A stretch of 64,000 nucleotides of DNA, taken from positions 2,232,001 to 2,296,000 of the forward strand of contig NZ_AP024269.1 of the NCBI RefSeq assembly GCF_016629525.1, in the 5' to 3' direction. Of the stretch, positions 53,403-62,440 are shown piece after piece. The notes below the pieces were generated by a model, which saw only the letters and a program-made list of their open reading frames with translations, was not told the origin of the DNA and did not search any database. The stretch comes from Kaistia sp. 32K. GTDB lineage: Bacteria > Pseudomonadota > Alphaproteobacteria > Rhizobiales > Kaistiaceae. How positions within the stretch are numbered: the stretch's first letter is position 1; the number at the start of each line of letters is the position of its first letter. The position numbers were made by a program, and so were the translations under genes.

Positions 53403-53954
53403 ATGATTCGTCCCCGTCCCCGGCGCGGCCGCAAGGCGCCGCCCCTGATCTTCCTCTTCCTGCTCATCGCAGGCCTCCTGGCCATCGGATATGTGGACCA
53501 GCATCTTCGTGAGATCCGGGCGAGCGACGGCACGCGCGTCGTCGTGCGCGACGGAGATTCGCTGGCATTTGGCGGCAAGGAATTCCGGCTCGCGGGCATC
53601 GATGCGCCCGAACTGCACCAGACCTGCGAGGATGCTGCCGGGAAGCCGTGGCGCTGCGGCGAGGCCGCCCGCAAGGCGCTGCGCGAGTTGGTGGCGCAGG
53701 GCGAGCTGAGCTGTTCGCCCCGGGCCAATGACCGCTACGGCCGGGCCGTCGCGACATGCCGCGTCAAGGATGTCGGCGATATCGGCGAAGTGCTGGTGCG
53801 GCAGGGCCTTGCGATCAATTTCGCCGGGCGAGGCGAGGGCGACTACGCGGCGCCAGAGAGTGCCGCCCGTCTCGCCAGGCGTGGCCTCTGGCAGGGTCGC
53901 TTCATCGACCCGGCCGAATGGCGCCGCCAGCACCCGCGACCCGACGCGTTCTGA
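53403..53954 (+). CDS. Staphylococcal-nuclease-like (TNase) exported or anchored protein
   Basis: 183-residue protein with an Arg-rich N terminus, a membrane-anchor or signal segment (residues 13-30), and an SNase-like domain from about 45: VRDGDSLAF, RLAGIDAPELHQ, the conserved NDRYGR and ARLARRGLWQG near the C terminus. The Asp/Arg/Glu set for calcium and phosphate binding appears at least partly present. Cysteines at conserved spacing (TCED, WRCG, LSCS, ATCR) suggest disulfide bonds outside the cytoplasm. Function: nuclease, substrate unknown. Confidence 0.85.
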   Translation: MIRPRPRRGRKAPPLIFLFLLIAGLLAIGYVDQHLREIRASDGTRVVVRDGDSLAFGGKEFRLAGIDAPELHQTCEDAAGKPWRCGEAARKALRELVAQGELSCSPRANDRYGRAVATCRVKDVGDIGEVLVRQGLAINFAGRGEGDYAAPESAARLARRGLWQGRFIDPAEWRRQHPRPDAF

Positions 53955-54144
53955 CGATCGGCCGCCGCGTCGAAGCGGAACCCGGCTCGCTCGCCATTTC
54001 GGAGGAAGTGAAATCCGTCCGGCCCGAAGACGACATGCCCGGTTGCGACGTTCCGTCGATCCGATAGGCGCCGCCGCGCGCAAAAAGACGCAGGCAGCCG
54101 GGCCCAATAGAGGCAACACACAAAACTAGAAAAAATGTAAAAAT

Positions 54145-54195
54145 ACAACCTAGAGTTGTGGAAATACTCAATTCGGTTGTATAACGTCATTATAC
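54145..54195 (+). promoter_or_regulatory. Promoter and dyad operators upstream of the LuxR-type gene
   Basis: An AT-rich stretch contains a likely promoter, TTGTGG (54156-54161), 18 nt, TATAAC (54180-54185). Two inverted repeats with the same 5-nt spacing overlap it: ACAAC-CTAGA-GTTGT (54145-54159) on the -35 and GTATAA-CGTCA-TTATAC (54179-54195) on the -10. They are good operator candidates for the downstream regulator itself or another repressor. Confidence 0.5.
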
Positions 54196-54247
54196 ACGCA
54201 TAAGCAGGACGATCAATTCTTCATCTGGTGACCGAAGGGAGCCGGAA

Positions 54248-55090
54248 ATGTGGAATGCCGATGCCATTCAGCTAGACCGTGAAAACACGCCCGTCGAGCG
54301 CGACTCCTGCACCGCCATTGCGCTGATCGATCGTCGCGTTCTCGACAGGGAATGTCTGGCGCGCGGCCTGCAGGGCGGTCGGCACGATCTGGAAATCCTC
54401 ACCTTTGGTACCGTGGCCGAATGGAGCCGGGCCACCGCCGTCCATGCGCAGGTTTCCGCCATTCTTCTCAGCATCGGCAGCCAGCGCGCCGACGAGCCCC
54501 AGGTGGCGATGGCGCTCGACGATCTGGCGCAGGCCTTCCCGCAAATCCCGACGATCGTCCTCGCCGACGGCGAAAGCGCCGCCCATATCCTTCAGGCGCT
54601 GGACCGGGGCGCGCGAGGCTACATTCCGACCAGCGTCGGGCTCGGCATCGCGATCGAGATCGTCAATCTGGCAAGGGCAGGCGGCCTGTTCGTGCCTGCC
54701 AACTGCCTGATGGCCGCGCGGGACGAGATCTTGGCGCCGGAGTTCAGGGGCCCGCCCGTCGATCCGCTCGCCGACCTGCTGACGCCGCGCCAGGCGGCGG
54801 TGGCGGAAGCGATCCGCCGGGGCAAGGCCAACAAGATCATCGCCTACGAGCTCGACCTGCGCGAAAGCACGATCAAGGTGCATATCCGCAGCATCATGCG
54901 GAAGCTCGGAGCCCATAACCGGACCGAGGTCGCATTCAAGCTGAACAGCCTCATCCAGGCGGCCATGTCCGGGACCCGCGCGCCGGAGCCTGAACTCCTT
55001 CCGCCGACGGCAGAGCCGCCTCCGCGCGCGACCGCCGGCCCTGCCATGGCCCGCGCTCGATCGCCTCTGCCGACCGTCGTCTGCGCCTGA
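54248..55090 (+). CDS. LuxR/FixJ-type regulator with degenerate receiver, exopolysaccharide locus
   Basis: 280-residue regulator: residues 20-150 resemble a response-regulator receiver (TAIALIDRRVLDRECLARGL), but the phosphorylated Asp position reads LLSIGSQ and the conserved Lys region reads GYIPTSV, so phosphorylation is unlikely. Residues 174-235 are a LuxR-type HTH (LTPRQAAVAEAIRRGKANKI, RESTIKVHIRSIMRKLGAHN). The tail of about 40 residues is Pro/Ala-rich. It is first in the exopolysaccharide locus and 24 nt before the export gene, so it probably controls that locus. Confidence 0.85.
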   Translation: MWNADAIQLDRENTPVERDSCTAIALIDRRVLDRECLARGLQGGRHDLEILTFGTVAEWSRATAVHAQVSAILLSIGSQRADEPQVAMALDDLAQAFPQIPTIVLADGESAAHILQALDRGARGYIPTSVGLGIAIEIVNLARAGGLFVPANCLMAARDEILAPEFRGPPVDPLADLLTPRQAAVAEAIRRGKANKIIAYELDLRESTIKVHIRSIMRKLGAHNRTEVAFKLNSLIQAAMSGTRAPEPELLPPTAEPPPRATAGPAMARARSPLPTVVCA

Positions 55091-55114
55091 CGCTCCCAGT
55101 CCCAGGACATCATC

Positions 55115-57343
55115 GTGATTCAGTCTTCCCCTCCCATCGGGCGGCAGGATGTCGGCTTGCATGGCCTCGAGGCATTGCGTCAGCGCAGCCACCTGATCGC
55201 AGCCTGCTCCGCCGCCGGCCTCGCCATCGGTGCCCTGTCCTACATGCTGCAGCCGCCGCGCTATGTCGCCGAGGCGGTGATCGCTCTTGATGGCCGGCGC
55301 ATCCAGTCCATGCCGGTCGACCAGGTCGTCACGCCGCTGCCGCAAGAAAATCCCGTGCTGCGTACCGAGCTCGACCGGATCTCGTCGCGCGTCATGGCGC
55401 AGAGGGTGATCGACAAGCTCGCCGCCGAAGGGGGCGAGCCGTTCGAAGGGAATGCTTCCGGCCCGCCGATTCGTATCGCTCAGCCGGCGCGGGGCGGGAT
55501 GGCTGGATGGCTCGGCCGCCTGAGAGGAAACACGGCGCCGAAACAGCAGGATCCCCGATCGGCGCTGGAAGCGCGCCTGCGCGCCAATCTCGACGTCGTC
55601 AACGATGGCCGTTCCTACACGATCTACATCGCCTATAGCGCCGACGACGCAGCGCTCGCCGCGCGGGTCGCCAACGCCTACGCCCGCGCCTATCTCGACT
55701 ATCAGGACGACGTGCAGATCGAGGCGACGCGCCGGGTCAGCGACTGGCTGGAGGTGCGGCTGGCGACGCTGGGCGCGAAACTGCAGCAGGCGGAACAGAA
55801 CGCCGAGCGCTTCAAGGCGTCGTCCGGCCTGTTCGAGATGGGGGGCGTGACCATCGCCGCGCAGCGGGTCAGCGCGTTGAGCGCCGAGCTCATCACGGCT
55901 CGCGCCGCCAAGGCGACGGCCGAGGCGCGAGAGCGAACCGCCGCGCTGCTTTCGACGCGGCAGGACGGCCTCGACGGCTTCAGCGACGTGCTCGGCTCGC
56001 CCATCATCCAGCAATTGCGCGTCAGCCAGTCTCAGCTCGAGCGCCGGCTTCAGGTGCTGCGGGATACGGGCGCCTCGCAGAGCGTCGAAATCCCGGTGCT
56101 CACCTCGGAACTGCAGACGGTCCGGCAGCAGATCGACCGCGAGGTCGAGCATATCCTCGTCAGCCTCCGCAACGAGATCGACACTGCCGCCCGGCGCGTG
56201 ACCTCGATCGAGGGACAGCTGCGGGCGGCCGAAGCCGATTATGGCGGGTCCGACACGGCCCGGGTGAAGCTTGAGGGGCTCGTCCGCGAGGCGAACGCCG
56301 ATCGGGCCGTCTATGAAAGCCTGCTCGGCCGCGCCAAGCAGATCGGCGATCGCAAGGAACTCACCGATCCGGGCGTCCGGCTGATTTCCGAGGCGACCGT
56401 CCCCGCACGTCCCTCCAATCCGCGCCTGCTCCCGACGATGCTGCTCGGCCTGCTGTCGGGCGCGGGCGTCGGAGTCTGCCTCGCCCTGCTGCTGGGGCGG
56501 CTCGATCCGCGCGTACGGTCTCGCCATGCGCTGGAGGCGGCGACCGGCGTCCCCGTCCTCGCAACCATCCCGACCCTGCCGCGCCGCGCCGGCCGCGAGC
56601 CGGCCAGCCAGATCGTCCAGGACCCGCGCTCCGCCTTCGCCGAGGCGTTCGCGACGCTGCAATGGATGCTGCGGCTGTCGCCAGCCATGCGCCGCGCCGG
56701 CGTGTTGATGGTGACATCGGCGCTGCCGGGCGAGGGGAAGACGACGCTGGCGCTTTCGCTGGCGCGCTCCATGGCGCGATCGGGCCGGTCAGTCGTGCTG
56801 GTCGACGCCGATCTACACGGCCAGTCCGTCGCCCTCATGGCGGGCGCCGCGACGGCGGACGACCACCGGGGCCTGGCCGCCTACCTGTCCGGCGACCTCG
56901 ACCTAGAGCAGGTCGTTGTCCCCGATCCCGAGACCCCGCTGCAGCTGATCATCGCGCGCGGCATGGAGGAGGAGAAGCCGAGCCTTCTCGCCGACAAGCG
57001 CCTCGCCATGCTGATCGCGGCGCTTCGGGATCGTTTCGACGCAGTGATCCTCGACACGCCGGCGATCCTCGCCTCGTCGGACGCTGCGCAGATCGGCGCT
57101 CACGCCGATGCGGTGCTTTTCGTCGCCCGTTGGGGCTGGACGCCTTTTGAAAGCGTCACGGCCTCGATCGAGCGGCTGGCCTTTTGCGGCCAGACCGTGC
57201 GGGCGCTGGTGCTCAACCGGGTCTCGATGCGCGTCCATCGCAGCTTCGAACGACCGGGGAGTGTCGGACGCGCGCCCGCCACGCCGCCAGCACGACCGCC
57301 GGCGGCCAGCGACAGCCCGGTAGTTCAAATGCGCGAGGCATGA
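55115..57343 (+). CDS. Polysaccharide co-polymerase with BY-kinase-like ATPase domain (ExoP/Wzc-like)
   Basis: 742-residue inner-membrane protein: Wzz domain with membrane segments at about 27-47 and 437-457, a long periplasmic coiled-coil region between (residues 180-420), and a cytoplasmic P-loop ATPase with Walker A ALPGEGKT (Lys542), Walker A' VVLVDADLHG and Walker B DAVILDTPA. It should control chain length and export. The usual tyrosine cluster at the C terminus is missing: the tail after the ATPase domain is Pro/Ala/Arg-rich and has no Tyr. The start is a GTG 24 nt after the regulator gene. Confidence 0.88.
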   Translation: MIQSSPPIGRQDVGLHGLEALRQRSHLIAACSAAGLAIGALSYMLQPPRYVAEAVIALDGRRIQSMPVDQVVTPLPQENPVLRTELDRISSRVMAQRVIDKLAAEGGEPFEGNASGPPIRIAQPARGGMAGWLGRLRGNTAPKQQDPRSALEARLRANLDVVNDGRSYTIYIAYSADDAALAARVANAYARAYLDYQDDVQIEATRRVSDWLEVRLATLGAKLQQAEQNAERFKASSGLFEMGGVTIAAQRVSALSAELITARAAKATAEARERTAALLSTRQDGLDGFSDVLGSPIIQQLRVSQSQLERRLQVLRDTGASQSVEIPVLTSELQTVRQQIDREVEHILVSLRNEIDTAARRVTSIEGQLRAAEADYGGSDTARVKLEGLVREANADRAVYESLLGRAKQIGDRKELTDPGVRLISEATVPARPSNPRLLPTMLLGLLSGAGVGVCLALLLGRLDPRVRSRHALEAATGVPVLATIPTLPRRAGREPASQIVQDPRSAFAEAFATLQWMLRLSPAMRRAGVLMVTSALPGEGKTTLALSLARSMARSGRSVVLVDADLHGQSVALMAGAATADDHRGLAAYLSGDLDLEQVVVPDPETPLQLIIARGMEEEKPSLLADKRLAMLIAALRDRFDAVILDTPAILASSDAAQIGAHADAVLFVARWGWTPFESVTASIERLAFCGQTVRALVLNRVSMRVHRSFERPGSVGRAPATPPARPPAASDSPVVQMREA

Positions 57344-58596
57344 CGATGCGGCAGAGCCAAATCTGGATTCGCCGAATGCTGCGCGCCGGGATGTTATGGG
57401 CGTCCCTGCTGGCCACCATCCTGCTGACGATTCACGCCAGCGTCGGGATGGCGGCGGAGACCTATCGGCTCGGCGTCGGTGACATCCTGCAGGTTTCCAT
57501 CTTCGGAGAGCCGGAACTCGGCGGTAAGTTCACCCTCGCGGCGGACGGCTCCATCGGCTTTCCGCGCCTCGGCCGCGTGATGATGCTGAATTTGACCCAG
57601 GAACAGGCGGCCGAGCGTTTGACGACCGGGCTCGCCGGGCGCGTCCCGGCCGATCACACCGTCAGCCTCGAAATCATCGGCCATGCGCCCGTCTTCGTCA
57701 CCGGCGACGTCCAGTCGCCCGGCCGCTATGAATTTCGGCCCGGCATGATCGTTCTCGAACTGGTGGCGCTCGGCGGCGGCCTGCGCCGTCCGCAGGCTCC
57801 CGTCACCGGCGCCGCGCTCCAGCTCCTGACGCTCCGGCAGAGCTTTGCCGACGAGAAGCTCTCCCGCTTGTCGCAGCGGGTCGAGCGGGCGCGCTTGCAG
57901 GCGGAGATTGCCGGCGACGAATTCGACGCGACGGGCCTGACCGCGTCCGGCGCGCCCGTCGACATGGTGACAGCCGAGATGGCCCTGTTTCAGGTCCGCA
58001 AGACATCGCTCGCGGCCCAGATCGCCGCCTTCGAGGCACAGCGCCATGCGCTGGAGGACGAGATCGCGGCGCTGCAGGAGAGCCTCACGCTGCATGATCG
58101 CGAACTCGAGTCGATCGCGAAGGATGTCGAGGCAACGCAGCAACTGGCCGACCAGGGCCTGACGGCCCTGTCGAGGCTGCGGGAAAACCAGCGTCAGTAT
58201 TCGGCCCTGAAGCGCGACAAGCTCGACGTGTTGAGCTTCCTGGCGCGCGCCCGACACGGCAGCCTCGAAGTCGATCAACGCATCGCGGCGCTGAAGGAAG
58301 GCCGCGCCGCCGAGAACGCCATGGCGCTGCGGCTGATCGAGTTGGCCGCCGCCCGGAGCGAGCAGAAGATCGCGTCGCTCGCCGCCAGCATCGGCGCCGC
58401 GAGCGACGATCTGGAGTCCGGCGGCGTCAAGGCGCTGCCGGACGCGACCTTTGCCGTGGTTCGCCGCACAGCGACCGGCACCGAAACGATCATCGTCACC
58501 GACCGGGACCGCCTGATTCCGGGCGATATCCTCGAGGTCGACCGCCATCTCTCGGATCTGGACAGCCCGCGCGCCTTGCGGACTGGCGGTCCCTAG
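57340..58596 (+). CDS. Polysaccharide export protein with long coiled coil (ExoF-like)
   Basis: 418 residues: signal peptide or anchor (1-39), Poly_export domain (YRLGVGDILQVSIFGEPELG, about 42-120), SLBB-type segment (VFVTGDVQSPGRYEF), then a long helical coiled-coil part (about 190-345) and a C-terminal beta segment. This arrangement fits rhizobial ExoF, which links the outer-membrane channel to the co-polymerase. The ATG at 57340 overlaps the preceding stop (ATGA) and has GAGG just before it. No lipobox cysteine is seen, unlike Wza. Confidence 0.87.
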   Translation: MTMRQSQIWIRRMLRAGMLWASLLATILLTIHASVGMAAETYRLGVGDILQVSIFGEPELGGKFTLAADGSIGFPRLGRVMMLNLTQEQAAERLTTGLAGRVPADHTVSLEIIGHAPVFVTGDVQSPGRYEFRPGMIVLELVALGGGLRRPQAPVTGAALQLLTLRQSFADEKLSRLSQRVERARLQAEIAGDEFDATGLTASGAPVDMVTAEMALFQVRKTSLAAQIAAFEAQRHALEDEIAALQESLTLHDRELESIAKDVEATQQLADQGLTALSRLRENQRQYSALKRDKLDVLSFLARARHGSLEVDQRIAALKEGRAAENAMALRLIELAAARSEQKIASLAASIGAASDDLESGGVKALPDATFAVVRRTATGTETIIVTDRDRLIPGDILEVDRHLSDLDSPRALRTGGP

Positions 58597-58614
58597 GAAA
58601 CCGGGGAGGGCGAT

Positions 58615-59853
58615 ATGAGCGATCTGGATTATCTATCCCGCGCGACGCCGCACTCGCAGGCCGCGAGGTCTGATGCCCCGATCCACGTCGCCATGGTCAT
58701 GGGACGGCTCTCGCGGGCTTCGGGCGGCATCTTCGAAGCGGTCGCCGGCCTGGCGCCGGCGCTGCGATCCCGGCCGGGTATCGAGGTCGACGTTTTCGGC
58801 CTCCAACACCCCGTCTCCGCCGCGCAGGACCTCGAACGCGGCGGCGTCCCGGCGCAGGCGTTTCCGACGCGCGGCTTCCCATCCTTCGGCTATTCGCCCG
58901 CCCTCGACCGGGCGCTTCGCGCCAGCAGCGCCGATCTGCTGCATGTGCACGGGCTCTGGATGTATCCTTCCGTCGCCGCCCCACGATGGGCGGCGGCCCG
59001 GAAGGCGCCCTATATCGTCACGCCGCATGGCCAGCTGGACCGCTGGGCGCTGGCGCATCGGCGCTGGAAGAAGCGGCTTGCCGGCTTTGCCTATGAGATG
59101 CGTCATCTCCGCGGGGCGTCCTGCCTGCATGCGCTCTGCGAGGCCGAGTTGGCCTCGATCCGGGCCATAGGGCTGACCAACCCGGTCTGCGTCGTGCCGA
59201 ACGGCGTTCACCCGCCCATGCCGACGGCGAACGTCGCGCCGCTCTGGCGGAGCCGCGTGCCGGGCCGCGCCTCGATCCTCCTCTTTCTCGGACGGCTGGC
59301 GCCGCAAAAGGGCATCCCGAACCTGCTGCAGGCCCTAGCGATCGCCCGCGATGCCGCTGCGTCCAAGGCCTGGCATCTGGTCATCGCCGGCTGGGGCGAT
59401 CCCGATTATCGCGCCCGATTGGAGCACATGGCGGCGACGCTGGGACTTGAGGGCCTCGTTCATTTCGTCGGGCCGCAGTTCGGCGAAGAGAAAGCTCGCA
59501 GCCTCGCCGCCGCCGACGCCTTCGTGCTGCCGTCGCTCAGCGAAGGGCTGCCCATCGCCGTGCTCGAAGCCTGGGCGGCCCGCCTGCCGGTGCTGATGAC
59601 GCCGCAATGCAACCTGCCTGAGGGTTTTGCAAGGGCAGGGGCGATCCGCATCCTGCCGGAGCCGGACAGCATCGCAACGGGATTGCGCGAGTTGTTCGCC
59701 ATGCCGATGACGCGCCGGCTGGAAGTCGGAATGCTGGGGGCAGCCCTCATCCAGGAGCGCTACACCTGGTCCCGGGCGGCCGGCGACATGGAAAGCGTGT
59801 ATCGATGGCTCCTCGGCCTCGCCGCACGCCCTGCGACGGTCGACCTCGCATGA
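58615..59853 (+). CDS. Glycosyltransferase, GT4 family
   Basis: 412-residue GT-B enzyme. The N-terminal Rossmann half has MVMGRLSRASGGIFEAVAGL, a donor-independent start, and VTPHGQLDRWAL; the C-terminal half has LLFLGRLAPQKGIPNLL and the retaining-GT motif LPSLSEGLPIAVLEAWA (E-x7-E). It presumably adds one sugar to the exopolysaccharide repeat unit; donor and acceptor are unknown. It overlaps the next glycosyltransferase gene by 4 nt (ATGA), so both are cotranslated. Confidence 0.9.
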   Translation: MSDLDYLSRATPHSQAARSDAPIHVAMVMGRLSRASGGIFEAVAGLAPALRSRPGIEVDVFGLQHPVSAAQDLERGGVPAQAFPTRGFPSFGYSPALDRALRASSADLLHVHGLWMYPSVAAPRWAAARKAPYIVTPHGQLDRWALAHRRWKKRLAGFAYEMRHLRGASCLHALCEAELASIRAIGLTNPVCVVPNGVHPPMPTANVAPLWRSRVPGRASILLFLGRLAPQKGIPNLLQALAIARDAAASKAWHLVIAGWGDPDYRARLEHMAATLGLEGLVHFVGPQFGEEKARSLAAADAFVLPSLSEGLPIAVLEAWAARLPVLMTPQCNLPEGFARAGAIRILPEPDSIATGLRELFAMPMTRRLEVGMLGAALIQERYTWSRAAGDMESVYRWLLGLAARPATVDLA

Positions 59854-61133
59854 CCATCGACACCGCAGACAGCCGATCCGTCAGCACGGGCAGGATCGCG
59901 GCGAAGCGGCCCGACCTGAACGTCGCCGTCATTCAGGACGGCGCGCGTCTCCGCTATGCGCTGCCGCTGGCGCTGCGCTCGGCCGGTATTCTCGGCACCA
60001 TGCATACCGACTGGTTCATCCAGCCGAACTCGCTGCAGGCGCTGTTCGGCCTCGCGATGGCGTCGATCTCGGCCGGCACGGGACGCCGTCTGGCCGGCCG
60101 TCGCTGCGTCGGACTCGAGGGGAGCCAGGTCGTCACCTCGGGCTGGCAGACCTTGCTGGAACGCCTGCTCGAAAGCAGGGCCACCTTGCCGGAGGAAATC
60201 TACGTCCGCCGCTCGCGAGCCATGACGCGGCAGGTGCTGGATGCCGGCTGGCACGGCGCCGACGCCCTGGTCGGCTTCGTCCGCAACCTCGATCCGCTGC
60301 TCTGCGAAGTGGCCCGGCGACAAGGGCTCGCCGTCGTCGCCGACCAGATCATCGCGCCCATCGACGAGCAGATCCGGCAGGAGGCGCGTCAGGCAGAGCT
60401 CTGGCCCGGTTGGGAGAATTCCGCCGCTTCGAAGGGCGCCGCCATCATGCGGGATATCGAGCGGCGCACCTGGGATCTGGCCGACCATGTCACATGCGCC
60501 TCCGACTACGTGCGCGAGGGGCTGCTACAGGCGGGCGTCGGGAGCGAAAGGGTCTCGGTCCTTCCCTATCCGATCGACCTAGCCACTTTTCGGTTCCTTG
60601 ACCGGAGCGCCAGACGCGGCCCGGTTCGGGTCGGCTTTGTCGGCGGCGTGTCGCTGCGCAAGGGAGCGCCGGCCTTTCTCGAAATCGCCAGAAGCTTCGA
60701 TCCCGAAATCGCGCGCTTCACCATGGTCGGCCCGGTCTCGCTGCTTCCCGAAAGGCTGGCTCCATACCGTGGAAGGGTGCAGCTCACCGGCGGCGTGCCG
60801 GCCGACGGCGTGCGGTCGTGGCTGGAATCGTTCGACATCTTCCTGTTCCCCTCGGCCTGCGAAGGCTCCGCCGGGACGGTTATGGAGGCGATGGCGACGG
60901 GACTGCCTGTTGTCACCACGCCCAACAGCGGAACGCCGGTCCGAGACGGCTTGGAAGGCTACATTCATGCCTGCGGGGACGTCGACGCAATGAAGGTCTC
61001 CATCGAACGGCTGATCCAGAATCCCGATCTCCGCCTGCGGATGGGACGAGCCGCGAGGCAGCGGGTCGAGACCATGACGATCGAACGCTATGGCGAGGCC
61101 TGGCGCACGCTTCTGCTGCGCCTCACAGGATAG
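59850..61133 (+). CDS. Glycosyltransferase, GT4-like
   Basis: 427-residue GT-B-fold enzyme with VAVIQDGARLRYALPLALRS at the start of the acceptor half, VRVGFVGGVSLRKGAPAFLE in the donor half and FPSACEGSAGTVMEAMATGL (E-x7-E motif). The central part (residues 90-200, RATLPEEIYVRRSRAMTRQV) differs from the previous gene, so it should use a different acceptor. The ATG at 59850 overlaps the upstream stop. Transcription toward the end of the plus-strand cluster stops in the 68-nt gap before the convergent gene, where I see no hairpin. Confidence 0.88.
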   Translation: MTIDTADSRSVSTGRIAAKRPDLNVAVIQDGARLRYALPLALRSAGILGTMHTDWFIQPNSLQALFGLAMASISAGTGRRLAGRRCVGLEGSQVVTSGWQTLLERLLESRATLPEEIYVRRSRAMTRQVLDAGWHGADALVGFVRNLDPLLCEVARRQGLAVVADQIIAPIDEQIRQEARQAELWPGWENSAASKGAAIMRDIERRTWDLADHVTCASDYVREGLLQAGVGSERVSVLPYPIDLATFRFLDRSARRGPVRVGFVGGVSLRKGAPAFLEIARSFDPEIARFTMVGPVSLLPERLAPYRGRVQLTGGVPADGVRSWLESFDIFLFPSACEGSAGTVMEAMATGLPVVTTPNSGTPVRDGLEGYIHACGDVDAMKVSIERLIQNPDLRLRMGRAARQRVETMTIERYGEAWRTLLLRLTG

Positions 61134-61201
61134 AGCCCCGCAGATCCGGCATGCGAGCGAGCCCGCGCGCCGCGTCCGTCACATCGGGCATTCCCTGAAG
61201 C

Positions 61202-62440
61202 TCAATCGTCGGCTCGCTCGCGCCGGAACATCATCGCGCCGACGACTGCCCGCGCCAGCGCGCCTGTCCGAGGCGGAGTTGCCATGGCGTGATCCACCGC
61301 CCGTCGGAGGTTGTTGGCGAACCGTTCCGGCGACCACTCGGCGATCGCCGACTGCCCGGCCTGCGCCATGACGAGCGCTAGTGCGGGATCGGCGGCGACC
61401 CGCCACATATGCCGCGCCAACTCCCCGGGATCGCCGGGATCGAACCGGTAACCGTTTATCCCATGGCGCACGAGTTCGTCGCAGCAGCCGCAGCGCGCCG
61501 AAACCAGAACCGGCAACCCTGCCGCCATGGCTTCGTTCACCACCAGACCCCATTGCTCGGTGCTGCTCGCCAGGATGAAAGCGCCGGCGAGGCCGTAATA
61601 GGCTGGCAAATCGGCATATTGCCGGAAGCCGGGAAAATGCACTTGGGCAGACAATCCCAGCTCTGCCACCGTGGCCCGGAGATCCGTCAACAGCCTGCCA
61701 TCGCCGAGCATGACGAGATCCCAGGGGAGGCCGCCGGCCATGTCGCGATAGTCGCGATAGGCCTCAAGGACCGCAAAGAGGTTCTTCTTCGCGATCATCC
61801 GGCTGGAAACCAGGAAGTAGCGACCGGGCAGGCCGAGTTGCTTCCGGCTCTTGGGGGCCGTGGCGCGGACCTGCGACGCCCCTTCGGCAAAATGCGCGTT
61901 ATCGATGACGTCGAGGCCGTCAAAGATCGCATTCTCGCGCAGGCCGAGGGCGACCAGATACCGCCGATGCGTCTCGCCGCCGACGAGCGCCGCGCCATAG
62001 AGTGAAACGATTTGGCGCTTGATGGACTCGCGCCAGGGGCGACGTCGGCTATCCTGCTCGGCGCTGTCCGACATGACGATCGCCCGCCTGCCATGGCGTG
62101 AGCACCAGAGGAGAGCGGCCAGCGCGGCGGGATGCGACCATCCGGCAATCGCGACAACATCCGGTTGGGCCGAGGCCAAGGCGGCCGAGACCTTGCCATA
62201 CATGGTCCGAACCGGCTCCGCATCGATATCGGCCGACACCACCAATCGCGGAAAGTCGCCCAACCCTTCCGTGCTCGCCCATGCATAGGTGCGGTCCGTC
62301 CCGCTGAGTTCGATGCCGGTCAGGTTCATGTATCGCCCCGCCGCGTCGAGCCGGCTGACATGATAGGGGCCGAAGCGCTGGAAGACGACGGCGACACGAA
62401 CCGAAGCGGGCTGCTGGCGGAGGTCGGCAGGCGCGTTCAT
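61202..62440 (-). CDS. Glycosyltransferase, GT4 family, minus strand
   Basis: 412-residue GT4 enzyme: VAVVFQRFGPYHVSRLDAAG in the N-terminal domain, LVSSRMIAKKNLFAVLEAYR in the donor domain, and LASSTEQWGLVVNEAMAAGL (E-x7-E) plus VLVSARCGCCDELV at the C terminus. Proteins with FQRFGPYHxxR starts are common in exopolysaccharide loci. The start overlaps the stop of the polymerase-like gene by 4 nt (62437-62440), so these two are translationally coupled. Confidence 0.9.
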   Translation of the reverse strand: MNAPADLRQQPASVRVAVVFQRFGPYHVSRLDAAGRYMNLTGIELSGTDRTYAWASTEGLGDFPRLVVSADIDAEPVRTMYGKVSAALASAQPDVVAIAGWSHPAALAALLWCSRHGRRAIVMSDSAEQDSRRRPWRESIKRQIVSLYGAALVGGETHRRYLVALGLRENAIFDGLDVIDNAHFAEGASQVRATAPKSRKQLGLPGRYFLVSSRMIAKKNLFAVLEAYRDYRDMAGGLPWDLVMLGDGRLLTDLRATVAELGLSAQVHFPGFRQYADLPAYYGLAGAFILASSTEQWGLVVNEAMAAGLPVLVSARCGCCDELVRHGINGYRFDPGDPGELARHMWRVAADPALALVMAQAGQSAIAEWSPERFANNLRRAVDHAMATPPRTGALARAVVGAMMFRRERADD

